Shown: positions 8,166-16,070 of the stretch, in pieces
Position numbering within the stretch: the first letter of the stretch is position 1
Layout: every line of letters begins with the position of its first letter
Assembly: GCF_900109045.1 (NCBI RefSeq)
Contig: NZ_FNYL01000002.1
Span: 744,001-808,000, forward strand
DNA from: Dyadobacter sp. SG02
GTDB taxonomy: Bacteria; Bacteroidota; Bacteroidia; Cytophagales; Spirosomataceae
Direction: 5' to 3'
DNA: 64,000 bases
Notes under the pieces: model-generated
Told to the model about the DNA's origin: nothing
The model's input: the letters and a program-made list of their open reading frames with translations, nothing else
Databases searched by the model: none
Translations under genes and position numbers: made by a program

Positions 8166-9032
8166 TCACCCATTCCCCAACATAATCCGCTTAAAATCCC
8201 GCGTCAGCTCGGTCAGCGACTGCTCTACGCCCATGCGTTCGAGGGAGGAGGCGCCTACGAAGCCGTGGATGTCGCTTTTGGAAAGTACTTCGCGGACGTC
8301 CGAGGGGGTATTCACCGGGCCGCCGTGGGCGAGTACGAATACGTTCGGGTTGACATTTCGCGCGGCATCGCCGATCAGCTGCGTACGTTCAATTGCTTCG
8401 TCCATGCTGCAAGTGGCGTCCACCACACCGATGGAGCCGCCTACCGTGGTGCCGACGTGTGCAATGATGGCGTCCGCGCCTACTTCTGCCATCTGGCGTG
8501 CTTCCTCGGGCGTCGCTACGTACACGATCGAGAAGAGATCCATCATGGTCGCCAGTCTGATCATTTCGACCTCTTTGGCAAAACCCATTCCGGTTTCTTC
8601 CAATACCTGCCTGAAATGCCCGTCCACGATGCTGTGGGTAGGGAAGTTGTTCACGCCTGAAAAACCCATTTCCTTTACTTTCAGCAAATGGTGCCACATT
8701 CTGCGACGGGGATCGGAGCCGTGTACGCCGCATATCACCGGGATTTCCTCCACCACCGGCAATACCTCGAATTCCCCGATTTCCATGGCCACCGCATTGG
8801 CATCGCCATAGGCCATCAGGCCGGCCGTGGAGCCGTGCCCGGCCATCCGGAAACGGCCGGAGTTATAAATAATAATGAGATCGGCACCGCCTTTCTCGAT
8901 GAATTTGGCGCTGATACCCGTGCCCGCGCCGGCTGCTATAATCGCTTTTCCCTGATTGATCGTCGCTTGCAGGCGGTCTCTTACTTCCTGTTTCGTATAA
9001 GGATTTCCCTTACCTGTCCATGGGTTAGGCAT
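8166..9032 (-). CDS. Tm-1-like C-terminal half: PEP-hydrolase-type TIM-barrel protein
   Basis: A 288-residue cytosolic protein of the 'TIM-barrel signal transduction'/phosphoenolpyruvate hydrolase-like family. Visible family features are AIIAAGAGTGISAKFIEKGGADLIIIYNSGRFRM near the N-terminus, PVICGVHGSDP, GVNNFPTHSIVDG, and the phosphate-loop-like GFVGASSLERM at the C-terminus. It lies 44 nt after the UPF0261 gene and is co-oriented. In plant Tm-1 proteins these two parts form one polypeptide, so the pair probably acts as one complex. The reaction is not established. Confidence is high for the family and low for any enzymatic activity. Confidence 0.85.
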   Translation of the reverse strand: MPNPWTGKGNPYTKQEVRDRLQATINQGKAIIAAGAGTGISAKFIEKGGADLIIIYNSGRFRMAGHGSTAGLMAYGDANAVAMEIGEFEVLPVVEEIPVICGVHGSDPRRRMWHHLLKVKEMGFSGVNNFPTHSIVDGHFRQVLEETGMGFAKEVEMIRLATMMDLFSIVYVATPEEARQMAEVGADAIIAHVGTTVGGSIGVVDATCSMDEAIERTQLIGDAARNVNPNVFVLAHGGPVNTPSDVREVLSKSDIHGFVGASSLERMGVEQSLTELTRDFKRIMLGNG

Positions 9033-9076
9033 GTTGTTTCGGTTTGATTATTAAATGATTAGATGATTTGTTTCAA

Positions 9077-10303
9077 CTATTTCTTTTGCATTAAGCCCAG
9101 CAATGTTTCCACCAACAACAGGGCGAATGCCGGGTCATTAATGTGCGTATCAGCCTCGATGACTGATACATTACCGGAAACATGGGTGCGGATCGCATGG
9201 AACAATGCCCTGTCCGCGGCAGGATCGTGAAAAATCCCGCCCTCCGAAGCGACCTGCGAAATGCCTTTCAAAGGCAGTACGACCACCGCAGGTACGGGCG
9301 ATTGGCTTACCTTGCGCGCGAGGCGCTCGCCCAGGATCGCGTTCTCGCGCTCGTCCGTACGCATGAGCGTCACGTCGGGAGCCCAGCTGTACAGGTGCCT
9401 GTCCGCGAACGCGCGTGGGACGGTATCGAGGTGCGCGAAATTGACCATATCCATACATCCCGGCACGACCACTTGCGGAATGCCCATTTCTACCGCGGCG
9501 GTAAGCCTTTCCGGTCCCGCGCTGCAAATGCCGCCGCAAAGATCGTCGGCGAGCTCGGTGGTGGTAATGTCGAGCACGGCATCGAAACAGCCCTCACGGA
9601 TCAGCGATTCCATAGTTTTACCGCCCACGCCGGTCGCATGGAAGGCGAGCACCTCATAACCGGCGCCGGTCAGAAGCCCGGTGCATTTGTCGACGCACGC
9701 CGTGGTGTTCCCGAACATGCTGATCGCAATGCTTCTTGTTTTCGTGTCGTTATCGGTAGTTTCGACATTAGCCATCGCGCAGACGGCAGCGGCGGCTTGT
9801 GCTACCAGCTGCCTTAAAATATGGTTCATACCGGCCACGTCCACGACGGACGGGATCAGCATAATATCTTTGTCGCCGATCTGCCGCGAGAGGTCTTTCG
9901 TGGCCAACGTGGTCAGACAGACCTTCGGCACGCCGAAAGGAATGCCTTGCATGGCTGAAAGGGCAATATAAGTACCGCCCCCGCCGCCCATTCCGACGAC
10001 GGCCTTGATTTTTCCTTCATGGTAAAGCTGCGAAACCAGCCGGGAAGCACCCTTTCCCATGACGTCTATGGCCTTGCCCCGGTCGCGATCGCGGCGCAGG
10101 TCGGTAATATCGTGACCGGCGGCAGCGGCGACGGCGTCGGCTTCGAAATCGGCGGGGAATGCGCTGGTAGTTCCAAAAATACCCGTGTTGATGGTAACGA
10201 CCGCTTCGCCGCGTGCGACGATGCAATCCCGCAAATAGGAGAACACTTCGCCTTTCGTATCGAAACAGCCGAGTATTAAAATGCTTTTATCTGAAATTGA
10301 CAT
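9077..10303 (-). CDS. Tm-1-like N-terminal half: UPF0261 ATP-binding protein
   Basis: A 408-residue protein of the UPF0261/Tm-1-like ATP-binding family. The start is put at the ATG at 10303 (MSISDKSILILGCFDTKG); the open frame continues 12 codons upstream without family sequence. Key features are ILILGCFDTKGEVFSYL, VVTINTGIFG, the glycine-rich VVGMGGGGGTYIAL expected at the nucleotide site, KVCLTTLATKD, and in the second half AFHATGVGGKTMESL and PQVVVPGCMDMVNF. It is the middle gene of a three-gene operon (GntR regulator, this gene, TIM-barrel protein) with gaps of about 45 nt. The physiological role is unknown. Confidence 0.88.
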   Translation of the reverse strand: MSISDKSILILGCFDTKGEVFSYLRDCIVARGEAVVTINTGIFGTTSAFPADFEADAVAAAAGHDITDLRRDRDRGKAIDVMGKGASRLVSQLYHEGKIKAVVGMGGGGGTYIALSAMQGIPFGVPKVCLTTLATKDLSRQIGDKDIMLIPSVVDVAGMNHILRQLVAQAAAAVCAMANVETTDNDTKTRSIAISMFGNTTACVDKCTGLLTGAGYEVLAFHATGVGGKTMESLIREGCFDAVLDITTTELADDLCGGICSAGPERLTAAVEMGIPQVVVPGCMDMVNFAHLDTVPRAFADRHLYSWAPDVTLMRTDERENAILGERLARKVSQSPVPAVVVLPLKGISQVASEGGIFHDPAADRALFHAIRTHVSGNVSVIEADTHINDPAFALLLVETLLGLMQKK

Positions 10304-10348
10304 AATGCAAGTATAACCACATATCGGTATCCGAAGCAAACGCGGCCG

Positions 10349-11326
10349 TCAAAGTGACTTCCGCACATTCAGTTGCCAGGGATTTTCAATGGTGCAAATG
10401 GCTTTGGTATCGATCAGCCCGGCCATGGTTTTACCCATGCGTTTAAAATCGGTGGAGAGCGTGGTAATGCCGCCTGCGAGCACTTCTTTCAGCGGGGTAT
10501 CATTGTAGGAGATTATGCCAAAATGTGCGCCCGGCGTCATTTGGAGCATCTCGGCCTGCTTGATGAGTTCGGCGAGGTCTTCGTCTTTCACCACGATGAA
10601 CAAATCGCCCGGGCGGATCGTGTGGCCGGTGATTTCGGGGATATAAGCATGCTCGAAGTCATGTTCGAGGCAGAATCGTTTCAATCCGTCATACCTTTCC
10701 TCTGGCTCCTTTTCTTCCTTCTGGACCATGAAAATCCGACGGTACTTACGGATCAGGTCGAGGCCGGATGCGAGCGCTTCATAAGTGTTTTTGTCAAAAT
10801 CCTGAAACACAGCCGAGTACTGGCCTTTCAATTCAAAATCGAAATGGTCGAGCAGGAAAACGCGGCCCATAAGCGATTCGAGCAGCGGACCGATGCCCTG
10901 GAACTTGCCCGACATGATCACGTAATCGGTATACTTGCCGCGGGCGTCGGCGACGAGCGTTTCGAACACCTTGCGGTTGTAGTTATGAAAATACAGATCG
11001 ACCGTGGCTGCGCTGCCTATCGATTCGATGAATGATTTGAACAAAACTTCCTTGAAGCCGTTCAACTCGTTGAAAAGCAGGAAAATATGGTGCGCGGCAC
11101 CGATTTTGGTACTGTTTACAAAATATCCGACGCCATGATTGGAAGTAATAATGCCCCTTGAAATCAACTCGCGCAGGCCGGCGAAAACCGTGTCGCGCGA
11201 GAGATTGTACTCGGTCCGGAATGCATTGATGGACGGAATGCGGTCGCCATTGCCATATTCCCCCGACTGGATGCGGTCTGTCACGTGGTTGACCACCAGC
11301 TTGTATTTCGATCTGTTTTCTTTCAC
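10349..11326 (-). CDS. GntR-type regulator with sugar-binding-like effector domain
   Basis: A 325-residue regulator. A winged helix of GntR type (about 10-75: YKLVVNHVTDRIQSGEYGNGDRIPSINAFRTEYNL in part, then SRDTVFAGLRELISRGII) is fused to a periplasmic-binding-protein/LacI-like effector domain. The open frame runs to 11446, across the start of the divergent gene, so the true start is inside it. The GTG at 11326 (VKENRSKYK) is chosen because a full promoter, TTTG-N19-TACCTTTG, ends at 11345 on the minus strand and would leave only a short leader. It heads the Tm-1-like operon and is divergent from GH127. It probably represses one or both through the TACCAGTT repeats at 11388-11405. Confidence 0.8.
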   Translation of the reverse strand: MKENRSKYKLVVNHVTDRIQSGEYGNGDRIPSINAFRTEYNLSRDTVFAGLRELISRGIITSNHGVGYFVNSTKIGAAHHIFLLFNELNGFKEVLFKSFIESIGSAATVDLYFHNYNRKVFETLVADARGKYTDYVIMSGKFQGIGPLLESLMGRVFLLDHFDFELKGQYSAVFQDFDKNTYEALASGLDLIRKYRRIFMVQKEEKEPEERYDGLKRFCLEHDFEHAYIPEITGHTIRPGDLFIVVKDEDLAELIKQAEMLQMTPGAHFGIISYNDTPLKEVLAGGITTLSTDFKRMGKTMAGLIDTKAICTIENPWQLNVRKSL

Positions 11327-11344
11327 AGTATTGCAGTAGGACGG

Positions 11345-11375
11345 CAAAGGTAAGCGGTTCGGCGGTTGTTGCAAA
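11345..11375 (-). promoter_or_regulatory. Bacteroidota-type promoter of the GntR/Tm-1-like operon
   Basis: On the minus strand TTTG (11375-11372), 19 nt of spacer, then TACCTTTG (11352-11345). This matches the TTTG-N19-TAnnTTTG consensus known for Bacteroidota primary-sigma promoters. Transcription would start near 11338, a short leader ahead of the GTG at 11326. Confidence 0.7.
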
Positions 11376-11387
11376 ATAATAAAGTCA

Positions 11388-11405
11388 TACCAGTTCGTAC
11401 CAGTT
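11388..11405. promoter_or_regulatory. Candidate operator, two TACCAGTT repeats
   Basis: TACCAGTT (11388-11395) and TACCAGTT (11398-11405) are exact direct repeats 10 bp apart, on the same helix face. They lie between two divergent promoters and cover the poor -33 element (TTCG, 11394-11397) of the GH127 promoter. The adjacent GntR-type regulator is the obvious candidate to bind; this is inference. Confidence 0.5.
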
Positions 11406-11417
11406 GGAAAACATTTA

Positions 11418-11425
11418 TATATTTG
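11418..11425 (+). promoter_or_regulatory. -7 element TATATTTG of the GH127 promoter
   Basis: A perfect TAnnTTTG element 19 bp before the GH127 start codon. Its -33 partner is weak (TTCG at 11394-11397, spacer 20) and lies inside the candidate operator, which fits a regulated promoter. Confidence 0.6.
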
Positions 11426-11444
11426 GCCGAAATTAAAACCGAAC

Positions 11445-13523
11445 ATGAAAAAACATTGTCTATCGATCGGCCTGGGTGTTTCGCTGCTGGCAGCCGGTCA
11501 GACCTATTCTCAAAACGCCGTGAACGTCCCGGCGGCGGGTTCTCAACTTACCCAGGTGCGAAAAGTAACGATCAACGACCCGTTCTGGTCGCCGAAAATG
11601 GAGCTATGGCGTACGACTACCGCTACGGACGTCCTTGATAAATTCGAAGGGAAACACCTGAAAGCCGAAGAGCAGGCTAAAAACAATGTTTTCGAAAACT
11701 TCGATAAGGTAGCGGCGGGGAAAAAAGGCGGCCATGCCGGGTTGCCCTGGTTCGACGGGCTGATCTACGAAACCATCCGCGGCATCGGCGACCTGCACCC
11801 CGACGCCGCGTTGCAAGCACGCATCGACGGCTACATAGATCGCATTTACGCCGCCCAGCAAGCCGACCCGAACGGTTATATCAACACCTACACCGATCTC
11901 ATGGAACCCACACACCGCTGGGGCGACAATGGCGGTTTCCTGCGCTGGCAGCACGATGTGTACAATGCAGGAATGCTTGTGGAGGCCGGGGTACATTATT
12001 ACAAAGCGACGGGCAAGACGAAACTGCTCGAAGTGGCTGTTCGCGCTGCCAACCATATGACCGCATTGATGGGCCCCGCGCCGAAACGCAACATCGTGCC
12101 CGCGCATTCAGGGCCGGAGGAAGCGGTAACCAAGTTGTACTGGTTATTCAAAGAAAATCCGGACCTGAAAACTAAACTGAATGTGCCTGTGAACGAGCAG
12201 GCTTACCTGGCACTGGCGCGTTTCTGGATCGAAAACCGTGGACATAATGCGGGTTACCCGCTGTGGTTGACGTGGGGTAACGATCAATCGGAGAAATGGG
12301 TCAAAGAACAGAAGTACAAGGAGATATCTGCCGATGCCCGCCCGGCCTGGGGCGACTATGCGCAGGATTCGATCCCCGTTTTTCAGCAAAAAACCATCGA
12401 AGGCCATGCCGTGCGGGCCACATTGCTTGCTACCGGCATTACCGCCATGGCTTTGGAAAGCCATATGCCCGAATATATGCAAACCGCCGGTCGCCTTTGG
12501 GACAATATGGCGGGCAGGCGTATGTTCGTGACGGGCGGGGTGGGGGCCATTGCGCACGACGAGAAGTTCGGAGCCGATTATTTCCTGCCGAGCAATGCCT
12601 ATCTCGAAACCTGTGCGGCCGTGGGCGCGGGCTTTTTCAGTCAGCGGATGAACGAGCTCACCGGCGATGCCAAATACATGGATGAGTTCGAACGCGTTTT
12701 GTACAACAATGTCCTGACCGGCGTCTCGCTCTCGGGCAAACAATATACCTATCAGAACCCGCTCAACGCGCACGACCACACGCGCTGGGAGTGGCATTCG
12801 TGCCCATGCTGCCCGCCGATGTTCCTGAAAATGGTTTCCGCGTTGCCGGATTATATCTATGCTTCCGCTGCCGATCGGTTGTATGTCAATATGTTCATCG
12901 GAAGCAATGCGGAAATCGGTTTAGCGGATAATAAGGTTGCTGTTTCGCAGGAAACGGGTTATCCGTGGAATGGGAAGGTCGTTTTAAACATTAATCCTGA
13001 AAAAACCGGCGCATTCAGCGTGCACGTGCGGGTGCCGGGCTGGGCGCGGGGGATCGAGAATCCTTACGGGCTGTATGCTTCGGATTTGAAACAGCCTGTT
13101 GCATTTAAAATAAACGGTAAGGCGCAGAAAGTAACGCTGGAAAACGGCTACGCGGTTATCCGCCGCGAATGGAAGAAAGGCGACCGTGTGGAACTCGATT
13201 TGCCTGTAAGGCCACGCGTCATTACGGCAAACGACCAGGTAAAAGATTTGAAAAATCAGGTCGCCATTGCGGCGGGGCCGGTGATTTACTGCCTGGAAAC
13301 CGCCGATAATGCCGACCTGGATGCATTGCAGGTGGATACGAAATCGCCGCTGGCATTGCAATACCGCAACGACCTGCTCAATGGCGTGAATGTCGTTACC
13401 GGTAAATCAAAGAATGCCTCCGGTAAAGTGACGAGCTTCACCGCGGTACCCTACTATGCAATGGGTAACCGCGGGGGAAAAGGCAATAAGGTATGGCTGC
13501 CGGTTAATCCGGCAACACGCTAA
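11445..13523 (+). CDS. GH127 beta-L-arabinofuranosidase, exported
   Basis: A 692-residue enzyme of glycoside hydrolase family 127 (formerly DUF1680), releasing beta-L-arabinofuranose from plant glycans or glycoproteins. Residues 1-23 form a signal peptide ending GQTYSQ. The catalytic zinc centre known from HypBA1 (Glu, Cys, Cys, Cys) is recognisable: E388 and C390 in LETCAAVG, and C455/C456 in WHSCPCCPPM, one of which is the nucleophile. The (alpha/alpha)6 barrel spans roughly 30-470 and beta domains follow. The gene is divergent from the GntR/Tm-1-like operon and ends 7 nt before the convergent Hsp70-like gene. The substrate linkage is inferred from the family. Confidence 0.92.
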   Translation: MKKHCLSIGLGVSLLAAGQTYSQNAVNVPAAGSQLTQVRKVTINDPFWSPKMELWRTTTATDVLDKFEGKHLKAEEQAKNNVFENFDKVAAGKKGGHAGLPWFDGLIYETIRGIGDLHPDAALQARIDGYIDRIYAAQQADPNGYINTYTDLMEPTHRWGDNGGFLRWQHDVYNAGMLVEAGVHYYKATGKTKLLEVAVRAANHMTALMGPAPKRNIVPAHSGPEEAVTKLYWLFKENPDLKTKLNVPVNEQAYLALARFWIENRGHNAGYPLWLTWGNDQSEKWVKEQKYKEISADARPAWGDYAQDSIPVFQQKTIEGHAVRATLLATGITAMALESHMPEYMQTAGRLWDNMAGRRMFVTGGVGAIAHDEKFGADYFLPSNAYLETCAAVGAGFFSQRMNELTGDAKYMDEFERVLYNNVLTGVSLSGKQYTYQNPLNAHDHTRWEWHSCPCCPPMFLKMVSALPDYIYASAADRLYVNMFIGSNAEIGLADNKVAVSQETGYPWNGKVVLNINPEKTGAFSVHVRVPGWARGIENPYGLYASDLKQPVAFKINGKAQKVTLENGYAVIRREWKKGDRVELDLPVRPRVITANDQVKDLKNQVAIAAGPVIYCLETADNADLDALQVDTKSPLALQYRNDLLNGVNVVTGKSKNASGKVTSFTAVPYYAMGNRGGKGNKVWLPVNPATR

Positions 13524-13530
13524 GTTTTAA

Positions 13531-14790
13531 TCAGGAGAACCGGCTTCGGGCGTCGTAGGCTAATCCAAGCCCGACGCTCGAAAGTTTGTTCTCTTCTGAC
13601 CATTCGGCGGCGGGGAACAACGCGCGGAAGCGTTCCTGTATCAGCGGGATTTCCGTCGAGCCGCCGGTCATGATCACCAGGCCGATGGCTTCGGGAGCAA
13701 TGGCCGCGCTTTCGAGGCATTGTTTCGCGGCGTCGATAATACGCTGCGTTTTGGTGCCGATGGCTTCGTTGAACACCTCGCGTTCGACATTAATCTGCAA
13801 ATTTTCGTCGATAAATGGCAGGGAGGCTACGTAGGCGTCGCTTTGCGTGAGGCCGATCTTGATGTTCTCGGTTTCGGCGAGCACGGCGTGGCCGCTTTCC
13901 TGTTCGAGGACGTTGATCAACCGGCCGTATTTTTCAGGTGAATGCGTTTCGCGGAGGAGCTGTTTCGCCTGGAATATCGTGCGGTTGGTGTACAGGAAGT
14001 TTACCTTGCTCCATTCCGAAAGGTCGAAATAATGGTAGGAGGGCACTTCGAGGTTTTTAGCGCCATAGGTCGTGCGGAAACCCAGCTCGGGCATCATGCG
14101 GGCGAGGCTGAGGTCTTTATCAAAGTCGTTACCACCGAGGCGCACGCCCGTGTTGGCGAGAATATCGCTGCTGCGGTCGTGTTTGCGGGCATTGTCTTTC
14201 GACAGACGGATAATCGTAAAGTCGGAAGTTCCGCCGCCGAGGTCGACCACCATAGCCAATTTTTCGCCCGTCAAGCGCGCCTCATGTGCGAATGCGGCCG
14301 CGATCGGTTCGAACTGGAAGCCGACGTGCTCGAAACCCAGGCTGGTCGCGATCGCTTTCAACTCGTTTTCGGCACGCTCGTCGGCGGCGGGGTCGTTGTC
14401 GATGAAATGCACCGGCCGACCCATGACCACGTGTTTCAGTTCGGTACCGCAGTCGGTCTCCGCCTTTTTCTTCATCTGGTCGAGAAATGCGGCCACGATC
14501 TGGTCGAATTTCATCAATTCTCCATTCACCATGGTACCCTGGCGCATGGCCGGTGTTCCCAGCACGCGTTTCAAGCTGCGCATTAACCTGCCCGGCTGGC
14601 GGCTCAGGAAGCGTTCCATCGCTGCCCGGCCGAAGAATGCCTCATTATCTTTCCGCGCAAAAAACATCGCGCTCGGGATTGTTTTATGGTCGTTTTCTAC
14701 CGGAATCAGGAAAACGTCGTTGGGGTTGGCGATGGCGAGGCTGGAATTGGAAGTACCGAAATCGATGCCGCAGAAAACAGGAGTTGTCAT
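13531..14790 (-). CDS. Hsp70-family ATPase, YegD-like
   Basis: A 419-residue actin-fold ATPase. The start at the ATG at 14790 gives MTTPVFCGIDFGTSNSS, the phosphate-1 loop; the frame is open 17 codons further but without conserved sequence. Phosphate-2 is VVDLGGGTSDFTI, and the C-terminal adenosine motif is VIMTGGSTEIPLI. It ends shortly after the nucleotide-binding domain and lacks the full peptide-binding domain of DnaK, as in YegD-type proteins. Client and role are unknown. The nearest neighbours (GH127, tautomerase) do not explain it. Confidence 0.88.
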   Translation of the reverse strand: MTTPVFCGIDFGTSNSSLAIANPNDVFLIPVENDHKTIPSAMFFARKDNEAFFGRAAMERFLSRQPGRLMRSLKRVLGTPAMRQGTMVNGELMKFDQIVAAFLDQMKKKAETDCGTELKHVVMGRPVHFIDNDPAADERAENELKAIATSLGFEHVGFQFEPIAAAFAHEARLTGEKLAMVVDLGGGTSDFTIIRLSKDNARKHDRSSDILANTGVRLGGNDFDKDLSLARMMPELGFRTTYGAKNLEVPSYHYFDLSEWSKVNFLYTNRTIFQAKQLLRETHSPEKYGRLINVLEQESGHAVLAETENIKIGLTQSDAYVASLPFIDENLQINVEREVFNEAIGTKTQRIIDAAKQCLESAAIAPEAIGLVIMTGGSTEIPLIQERFRALFPAAEWSEENKLSSVGLGLAYDARSRFS

Positions 14791-14926
14791 TGTATTGGAA
14801 AATTGGGCGCGCAATTTCTCACTATTTGCCCGGCAATGCAAATCGGAAACACGATACTTGTGATGTATGTCACGTAATGGTCTGCTGCGAACAGGGTTCC
14901 TTTGTTATGTCAAATCGCAGTAATGA

Positions 14927-14950
14927 ATTGACAACGAATCCATTGACAAC
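14927..14950 (+). promoter_or_regulatory. Direct repeat ATTGACAAC upstream of the tautomerase gene
   Basis: ATTGACAAC occurs at 14927-14935 and 14942-14950, 15 bp apart, ending 20 bp before the tautomerase ATG. It may be part of a promoter or operator. No TAnnTTTG element was found in the right place. Confidence 0.25.
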
Positions 14951-14969
14951 CCTTTTAAAGACAGGAATC

Positions 14970-15191
14970 ATGCCATACGTAAAAATTGAGGTAACCCGCG
15001 AAGGCGTTACCCGCGAACAAAAACAGGAGCTTATCGCCGGGGTGACACAACTGATCACCGAAGTGCTCGACAAAGACCCGCACCTGACCCACGTCGTGAT
15101 CCAGGAAGTGGAACTGGACGATTGGGGATACGCCGGAGAGCAGGTATCGGTGCTCCGCGAAAAAGGAATTACAGCTAACAGAAAACAGTAA
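14970..15191 (+). CDS. 4-oxalocrotonate tautomerase-like enzyme
   Basis: A 73-residue protein starting MPYVKIEVTREGVT. After Met removal the N-terminal proline would be the catalytic base, as in the 4-OT family. The start at 14970 is fixed by that proline and preceded by an AGGA-like site; the frame is open far upstream only by chance. Members form hexamers or dimers and interconvert keto-enol tautomers. The conserved basic residue at position 11 of 4-OT is not obvious here (position 10-12 reads EGV), so the natural substrate may differ. It lies 18 nt before an SDR gene on the same strand, probably one operon. Confidence 0.85.
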   Translation: MPYVKIEVTREGVTREQKQELIAGVTQLITEVLDKDPHLTHVVIQEVELDDWGYAGEQVSVLREKGITANRKQ

Positions 15192-15209
15192 CAGACCTGA
15201 CATATCATC

Positions 15210-15956
15210 ATGAAAAAACAAACCATTATCGTAACCGGTGCATCTACCGGCATCGGAAAAGCAGTAGCAAGCCTGTTCCTGGAACACGGCCACAATGTGA
15301 TCATCAACTCGGCCAACGGGGATAACCTGTCGGCGACGTATAACGAACTGGGTAACCATGACCGTCTCGTGGCGGTGCCGGGCGACATCAGCAAAAAAGC
15401 GACCGGCCAGCTGCTCGTCGATACCGCGGTAAGTAAGTTCGGCGGCGTGGACGTGCTGGTGAACAATGCGGGGGTATTCGAACCGCGCAACTTCCTCGAA
15501 GTGGACGAAGCGCATCTGGATTATTTCCTGGGTATCAACCTGAAAGGCACCTATTTCACCAGTCAGGCGGCTATCAGACAAATGCTGCAACAAGGCGAGG
15601 GCTCGATCATCAACATCGGTACCGTGCTGGTTGACCATGCGATCGGCGGATTCCCCGCTACCGCGCCCATTTCGAGCAAGGGAGGTATTCATGCATTGAC
15701 CCGCCAGCTGGCCGCGGAATTTGGCAAGAACAATATCCGCGTCAACGCTATCGCGCCCGGCATTATCCGCAGCCCGCTTCAAGCGAAAACCGGCGTAAGC
15801 GATGCCGATAGCCTGGCCGGCCTGCACCTGGTGGACCGCATCGGGGAAACGGAAGACGTTGCCCAGCTTGCATTGTACCTGGCAAGCAGCAACTTCATCA
15901 CCGGAGAGGTGATCAACCTCGATGGCGGCCACGTTGCAGGGCACCACATTGGTTAA
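15210..15956 (+). CDS. SDR-family oxidoreductase with altered active site
   Basis: A 248-residue Rossmann-fold short-chain dehydrogenase/reductase. The cofactor site TGASTGIGKAV, the NNAG motif in DVLVNNAGVFE and the C-terminal ITGEVINLDGG are all intact. The active-site segment reads FPATAPISSKGGIHALTRQ: the lysine is present, but the position four residues before it, normally the catalytic Tyr of YxxxK, is Pro. The catalytic Ser region reads NIGTVLVDHA. The protein probably still binds NAD(P), but classical SDR catalysis is doubtful. It is operonic with the tautomerase and followed by a strong terminator. Confidence 0.85.
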   Translation: MKKQTIIVTGASTGIGKAVASLFLEHGHNVIINSANGDNLSATYNELGNHDRLVAVPGDISKKATGQLLVDTAVSKFGGVDVLVNNAGVFEPRNFLEVDEAHLDYFLGINLKGTYFTSQAAIRQMLQQGEGSIINIGTVLVDHAIGGFPATAPISSKGGIHALTRQLAAEFGKNNIRVNAIAPGIIRSPLQAKTGVSDADSLAGLHLVDRIGETEDVAQLALYLASSNFITGEVINLDGGHVAGHHIG

Positions 15957-15979
15957 GAACCATGGATGTGAATGTAATT

Positions 15980-16016
15980 CAGGCGTGCTGGCTTAGCTCC
16001 GGCACGCCTGATTTTT
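15980..16016 (+). terminator. Rho-independent terminator of the tautomerase-SDR operon
   Basis: A perfect 9-bp stem, CAGGCGTGC (15980-15988) against GCACGCCTG (16002-16010), followed by ATTTTTG. It lies 24 nt after the SDR stop codon. Confidence 0.85.
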
Positions 16017-16070
16017 GTGGCATGGAATTTGCTATGTTCCTACCCAACTCGATTTACACCTTACCCACTC

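Noticed and set aside
10304..11446. Upstream extensions of the UPF0261 and GntR-type reading frames
   Set aside because: They cross a promoter and the neighbouring gene start and contain no conserved residues; internal starts at 10303 and 11326 fit better.
14955..15947. 330-residue open frame antisense to tautomerase and SDR
   Set aside because: Both genes on plus have complete family motifs and normal starts; the antisense protein has no coherent motif.
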